Source: Autumnicola musiva (GTDB lineage Bacteria; Bacteroidota; Bacteroidia; Flavobacteriales; Flavobacteriaceae). From it: a DNA stretch of 64,000 nucleotides. The first letter of the stretch is position 1. Each line of letters begins with the position of its first letter. Under the pieces are notes generated by a model that was not told the DNA's origin, ran no database searches, and was given only the letters and a program-made list of their open reading frames with translations. The translations under genes were made by a program, and so were the position numbers. The stretch covers positions 372,001 through 436,000 of the forward strand of contig NZ_JAVRHK010000001.1 in NCBI RefSeq assembly GCF_031846585.1. Direction: 5' to 3'. Of this stretch, positions 60,318-64,000 are shown piece after piece.

Positions 60318-61084
60318 CTTACACTGATTTCATCATAACCGGAAGGAATATCAAATGGAAAACTTACTTCCTGATTAAATTCTACAGAGCGATAGGTAAT
60401 ATCAATATTAGTAGATTCGCCGCCTTCGTTGGCAATAATCTTAATATTATCAGGAAAAATTCTGCCATCAATTGTTTGATAGTCGGAGTAGGTAATAGTT
60501 ACGCTGCGGTTTTCTGAAGTCTGGGCCAATTGCTGGGCTGTTGCTTTATAATTTGTAGGATCAATTAAAAACATTCTTTCTACAGCGCTAACTTCTTCAG
60601 GTAGAAACTGATACCCCCTTGCCGATTGCTCCATCCGGTAAGGCTCTTCCCTAAGATTATAAATAGTCTGGCCTATTAAAAGATTCTGAAGTTTTTGAAA
60701 GTCAAGCGGTGTACCAAGCCATTCACTTACAAGGCTAAAATCACCATCAAAATAACTTTTGCTGATCTTTTCATAATAACTCACCGAGGTTGGAGTAATA
60801 TAAACTTTAGCTACAGGAAAACCCAGAACCGTGGCACTCATCCAGATGGCTTTATCCTTTTCCATCCTGAAACTTAAATTTACAGACTGGGTTCTATCTT
60901 CAGTTTGATAGACTGCCCGTAATTTACCTGAGGCAGTCTTAAAATCTGCTTCATTATCATAATGCCGGGCGATTACATTGGCTGCTTTGGCATTTTTTGT
61001 GGCAATTTCTTTTGTCGCACGGCCTCCTCCACAGGAAACCAGGATTAACGTTAGACAAATAAGGGCTATATTATTTTTAAACAT
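60314..61084 (-). CDS. DUF4292 lipoprotein
   Basis: A 256-residue lipoprotein (LVSC lipobox, about Cys18). The DUF4292 domain resembles LolA/LolB-type lipid-binding folds in style (RMEKDKAIWMSATVLGFPVA, VYITPTSVSYYEKISKSYFD, LLIGQTIYNL). It lies in a TPR-DUF4292-EnvC operon with 1- and 4-bp overlaps. A role in envelope assembly is suggested by context only. Confidence 0.85.
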   Translation of the reverse strand: MFKNNIALICLTLILVSCGGGRATKEIATKNAKAANVIARHYDNEADFKTASGKLRAVYQTEDRTQSVNLSFRMEKDKAIWMSATVLGFPVAKVYITPTSVSYYEKISKSYFDGDFSLVSEWLGTPLDFQKLQNLLIGQTIYNLREEPYRMEQSARGYQFLPEEVSAVERMFLIDPTNYKATAQQLAQTSENRSVTITYSDYQTIDGRIFPDNIKIIANEGGESTNIDITYRSVEFNQEVSFPFDIPSGYDEISVR

Positions 61085-62454
61085 CAGTTTATTTCTTTTA
61101 ATGTTAATTTTGCTTTCCTGGAAAATTCTGCAGCTTTTTCTTCATTTTCCAGGCCTGCATTTGCCAGAGCCAGTTGAGCATAAAAATCAGACTCAATCTT
61201 TTTATCGTCGATTAAAAAATCAAGGCCAAAAGTAAGAATTTCCTCTGCTTCATTAAACTGCTTTAACGCATTTAAAGCTACGCCACGTAGCAGATATAGT
61301 ATAGGCTGTGCAGGAAAAATTTCTAAAGCTTCTTCACTTAATCCGGCCGCTGCTTCAAATTTGCTAAATTCAAGCTGTAACAAAAGGGCACTCCTGGTAA
61401 GTTCAAAATCATCCGGATTTTGTAATAAAGCTTTTTCAAAGAACCCCATGGCTTCCTGTTTGCTGCCGTTTTTAAGGTAGTACTGGCCCAATTCCCGGTA
61501 CAATTCCGGACGCTCTTCCGCTTCAGAAAGCAACTCTGCCATTTCCATTAAATCTTGCTCATATTGCGGATTTTCGCCTGCAAACAGTAAAAAATCATTT
61601 AAAACCTTATACTTGGAATCTGGGTCAATTTCTTCACTGCGGAAGACCTTCTTCATTGAATTTACGGCAGCTTCAGTTTCGCCTTTATCAAGATAGAATT
61701 TGTACAAAGCCAGATGAACCAGTGTTGAGGCGGGATTGGTTTTGAGCAATTCCTGGGCGATTTTAAAGGCTTCCTCGTCATTCCCATCCTGACTGTGCAC
61801 GTAAATAAGATTAAGGTAATTCTGCTCATTTTCAGGATCGGTTGAGATTTCCTCTTGCAGGTTACTTATTTGTGCTTCGGTGTTATTTGTTAAAGCATAA
61901 ATTTGCCTGCGCATTTTTTCTCTGTAGGAGCTACTTCCCAATTTTCTATCCAGCTCGTCTATAAGTTGTAAAGCTTCGTCATATCGCCCACTGAGCATAT
62001 ACAGGTTTGCCAGATCTTCATTATAAGAATTCTCCAGCGGAATAAGTTCTTTTACAACTAAAACCGCTTCTTCATAATTCTTGCCAAGCATGTATGTATC
62101 ATAAAGTCCAGCAAGAATTGCTTCCTTTTGTGGAGCAAGTTCCAGTGCTTTTCTAAAATTTTCTTCCGCTAAATTAAAATTTTCAAGAGCCTTATAATTT
62201 TTGGCCATTTCAAAGAAAATAACCGGGTTCTGCGGCTGGAGCCTTTCACATTCCTCCAGCGCCGTGATGGCCTTTTCATAATTTTCTATACCTTTTTGCT
62301 TAAGCGCTTCAAAAAAGTACTCCTGAAATTCATCGGTCACATTGCCTAAATCATCCTGATTTACCTCCTGTAGAAAACCCTCATTTTCCTGGGCATTAGC
62401 CGCAGAAAAGAAAAAGGCGCCTATAATAGCAAATATCAGGATTGGTCTTTTCAT
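61084..62454 (-). CDS. Secreted tetratricopeptide repeat protein
   Basis: A 456-residue periplasmic protein with a signal peptide (about 1-22, FFFSAANAQ). At least eight TPR-like helical pairs are visible (for example YEKAITALEECERLQPQNPV, LAEENFRKALELAPQKEAIL, AMGFFEKALLQNPDDFELTR). It probably scaffolds protein-protein contacts. Its stop overlaps the DUF4292 start (TGATG). Confidence 0.88.
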   Translation of the reverse strand: MKRPILIFAIIGAFFFSAANAQENEGFLQEVNQDDLGNVTDEFQEYFFEALKQKGIENYEKAITALEECERLQPQNPVIFFEMAKNYKALENFNLAEENFRKALELAPQKEAILAGLYDTYMLGKNYEEAVLVVKELIPLENSYNEDLANLYMLSGRYDEALQLIDELDRKLGSSSYREKMRRQIYALTNNTEAQISNLQEEISTDPENEQNYLNLIYVHSQDGNDEEAFKIAQELLKTNPASTLVHLALYKFYLDKGETEAAVNSMKKVFRSEEIDPDSKYKVLNDFLLFAGENPQYEQDLMEMAELLSEAEERPELYRELGQYYLKNGSKQEAMGFFEKALLQNPDDFELTRSALLLQLEFSKFEAAAGLSEEALEIFPAQPILYLLRGVALNALKQFNEAEEILTFGLDFLIDDKKIESDFYAQLALANAGLENEEKAAEFSRKAKLTLKEIN

Positions 62455-62494
62455 TTATTATTAAATTCAGGCCATACTAGACCGGTACTACTAA

Positions 62495-62526
62495 AAATCC
62501 CACAGGTTTGGAAACCTGTGGGATTT
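62495..62526. terminator. Perfect 15-bp palindrome between the nucleotidyltransferase and TPR genes
   Basis: AAATCCCACAGGTTT (62495-62509), GG, AAACCTGTGGGATTT (62512-62526). The arms are exact complements, unusually long. Read on the minus strand it ends in ATTT and sits 9 nt after the nucleotidyltransferase stop. Terminator is the likeliest role; the TPR gene would then need its own promoter. Confidence 0.7.
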
Positions 62527-62534
62527 AGGTTTAA

Positions 62535-63545
62535 TTATTCTAAAACGGAGTAATCTCCTATACTAATTTCTTTAAACTCACCATTAAACCGGGCAAAGTT
62601 ACCAATCATGGCGTTATCCAGTTTGGCATTTTTAACTTCAGCAAAAGTTTGAATAAGGGTGTTTTTTATTTCTGAATTTTCAATTTTTGTGCCGTTTCCT
62701 ACAGAAACATTAGGACCAATTTTAGCATTTTTAAGCTCGACATTTTCCCCGATATAGCAGGGTTCGGTGATTTCAGAATCCACAATTTTCACGGAATCAG
62801 ACATCAGCTTTTCACCATCCTGATGCAAAAAGTTTAACATCCTGCCATTGGTTTCCACAGTCACATTTTTATTTCCACAGTCCATCCATTCATCTACCTT
62901 ACCTGGAACAAACCTAAGCCCTTTTTGCTTCATGGCTTCTATGCCGTCATTAATTTGATATTCCCCACCGCGGATGATATTATTGTCTAACACTCCCTGT
63001 AATTCATTTTTAAGCACGGCAACATCCTTAAAATAATAAATTCCAATAACCGCAAGATCTGAAACCTGTTCCTGCGGCTTTTCAACAAGATCTGTTATTT
63101 CCCTGTTTTCGTTAAGTTTCACTACGCCGTAAGCACTTGGATTCTCCACCTGTTTTACCCATATTACGCCATCGGCCTCCTTATCTAACGTAAAGTCGGC
63201 TTTAAAAAGTGTATCGGCATACGCTATTACGGCAGGGCCGTTAAGAGAATCTTTCGCACACATAATAGCATGGCCTGTTCCTAATGGTTTATCCTGATAA
63301 TAAATGCTGCTTTTTGCACCCAGACTTTCCGCAATTTTATTCAGATCGGTTTCAACTTTTTCACCAAAATCCTCTCCAATAATAAAAGCAACTTCATCTA
63401 TTTTCTCGTCCAGCACCTTTGCAATATCTTCCACCAGCCGGTGTACAATTGGTTTTCCTGCTATAGGAATTAATGGTTTTGGAACGGTTAAAGTGTGAGG
63501 ACGGAGTCTTGAGCCACGCCCTGCCATTGGTACAATAATTTTCAT
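62535..63545 (-). CDS. Sugar-phosphate nucleotidyltransferase (NDP-sugar pyrophosphorylase)
   Basis: A 336-residue enzyme. The nucleotide-binding N-terminus IVPMAGRGSRLRPHTLTVPK then PLIPIAGKP is typical of RmlA/GlmU-type transferases, and the C-terminal part has hexapeptide-like left-handed beta-helix repeats (IGENVELKNAKIGPNVSVGN). It activates a sugar-1-phosphate with an NTP for cell-surface glycan synthesis; sugar and nucleotide are not predictable. Confidence 0.9.
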   Translation of the reverse strand: MKIIVPMAGRGSRLRPHTLTVPKPLIPIAGKPIVHRLVEDIAKVLDEKIDEVAFIIGEDFGEKVETDLNKIAESLGAKSSIYYQDKPLGTGHAIMCAKDSLNGPAVIAYADTLFKADFTLDKEADGVIWVKQVENPSAYGVVKLNENREITDLVEKPQEQVSDLAVIGIYYFKDVAVLKNELQGVLDNNIIRGGEYQINDGIEAMKQKGLRFVPGKVDEWMDCGNKNVTVETNGRMLNFLHQDGEKLMSDSVKIVDSEITEPCYIGENVELKNAKIGPNVSVGNGTKIENSEIKNTLIQTFAEVKNAKLDNAMIGNFARFNGEFKEISIGDYSVLE

Positions 63546-63568
63546 TTGTAAATATTTAATTACTTTGT

Positions 63569-63970
63569 TTATTTCAAAAATCCTCTGTTTCTAAGATCTT
63601 TATGAATTGCTTTAATATCTTCAGGAATTTCGGCTTGTAGCAGCCAGTTAACATCCAGCCCGTTATTAATAGCTGCTTTCATTATATATGGATTTTCGCC
63701 CATCAAATTACCCAGTTCCCTGAGCCCTTCTTCAAATTCCAGCATATAATCTGTATGTAATTTATCTATTAGCAGCATTATCTTAAAAACCCTGCTTATT
63801 ACGGCAGTACAGAATTTTCTTGCTTTTCCGGGAGTGGCTGAAAGAATGTTGGGATTGTTGTTTTTCAAAACCTCAGTAAGCATAAGCAAATTTAGGCTGG
63901 CCTCGCCAAATTTGTCTTTGGTAATTTTTACATGCTCGGTTATCTCGCCACTTAAATAGCGCACATCCAT
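63569..63970 (-). CDS. Hypothetical protein, 5' end uncertain
   Basis: A 133-residue helical, soluble protein (LNLLMLTEVLKNNNPNILSA, VFKIMLLIDKLHTDYMLEFE) with no recognised family. ATG 63970 is a plausible start, but the frame stays open to the window edge, so it could be longer. It lies 23 nt before the nucleotidyltransferase and is probably co-transcribed. Confidence 0.65.
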   Translation of the reverse strand: MDVRYLSGEITEHVKITKDKFGEASLNLLMLTEVLKNNNPNILSATPGKARKFCTAVISRVFKIMLLIDKLHTDYMLEFEEGLRELGNLMGENPYIMKAAINNGLDVNWLLQAEIPEDIKAIHKDLRNRGFLK

Positions 63971-64000
63971 ATTTAAATATCCAACAGAATAAAATGTTTC

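Noticed and set aside
1..64000. tRNA, rRNA or riboswitch genes
   Set aside because: No cloverleaf, rRNA segment or known riboswitch core was recognised in the intergenic gaps.

Overview
This 64 kb window is chromosomal DNA from a member of the Bacteroidota, very probably a marine Flavobacteriaceae in the Gramella/Salegentibacter/Zunongwangia neighbourhood. The genus is a guess from gene content. The evidence is: many -7 promoter boxes of the Bacteroidota type TAnnTTTG; a GldH gliding lipoprotein next to a PSP1/RicT gene; a HU(CCDC81)-SPOR protein; a carboxypeptidase-D-like TonB receptor; DUF4292; and HemJ in place of HemG/HemY. I see no rRNA, tRNA, CRISPR, prophage or intact insertion sequence. 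Only one gap exceeds 300 bp (41947-42286).

Layout. 1-4.9 kb: an L-fucose utilisation operon, made of the tail of an SDR dehydrogenase, a fumarylacetoacetase-fold hydrolase, a fuconolactonase-type amidohydrolase, a GH95 alpha-L-fucosidase lipoprotein and a second SDR. It fits the non-phosphorylating route L-fucose > fuconolactone > fuconate > keto-deoxyfuconate > pyruvate + lactate. 5.1-9.4 kb: envelope protein handling (DsbD, RseP, SCO). 9.5-17 kb: a metal-ion block with feoA-feoB-Cys-rich small protein, a ZIP transporter, a DtxR-type repressor, and a divergent TonB receptor coupled to a thioredoxin-like protein. 17-26 kb: housekeeping genes (DjlA-like co-chaperone, bacilliredoxin, PlsC, HD phosphohydrolase, DUF72, Fpg/Nei-like glycosylase, radical SAM, enoyl-CoA hydratase, NtrY-like kinase). 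25.4-37.2 kb: a haem super-locus. hemJ and hemH lie on the minus strand, separated by a toxin-antitoxin pair and a MATE pump. After a ThuA protein and an AraC regulator, hemA-hemC-hemD-hemE-unknown-hemF-hemB runs on the plus strand. Only hemL of the C5 pathway is not here.

37-44 kb: small unknown membrane/secreted proteins, a CNNM/CBS protein, MGMT, a frameshifted serine hydrolase, a PolB-like exonuclease, and CoA-transferase genes split by a four-helix-bundle gene. 44-50.6 kb: PBP1A, gldH, ricT, trhO, recA. 50.7-53.2 kb: a three-gene unit of acidic lipoprotein, ECF sigma factor, and a protein that appears to combine a cytoplasmic anti-sigma-like tail, an inner-membrane helix, a long acidic linker and an outer-membrane beta-barrel. 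53.2-57.7 kb: PlsC, trpS, dprA, HU-SPOR, thioesterase. 57.7-64 kb: a minus-strand envelope operon (unknown, sugar nucleotidyltransferase, TPR, DUF4292 lipoprotein, EnvC-like degenerate M23) followed by a lipoprotein and an outer-membrane protein.

The best candidates for less-described biology are the sigma factor/trans-envelope barrel protein (50.7-53.2 kb) and the DNA-to-peptidoglycan HU-SPOR membrane protein (56.2 kb). Next come the TonB receptor with a CxxC in its plug coupled to a thioredoxin (14.2-17.0 kb) and the unknown conserved-position gene inside the haem operon (34.8 kb). Dispersed palindromes in several gaps probably serve as terminators.
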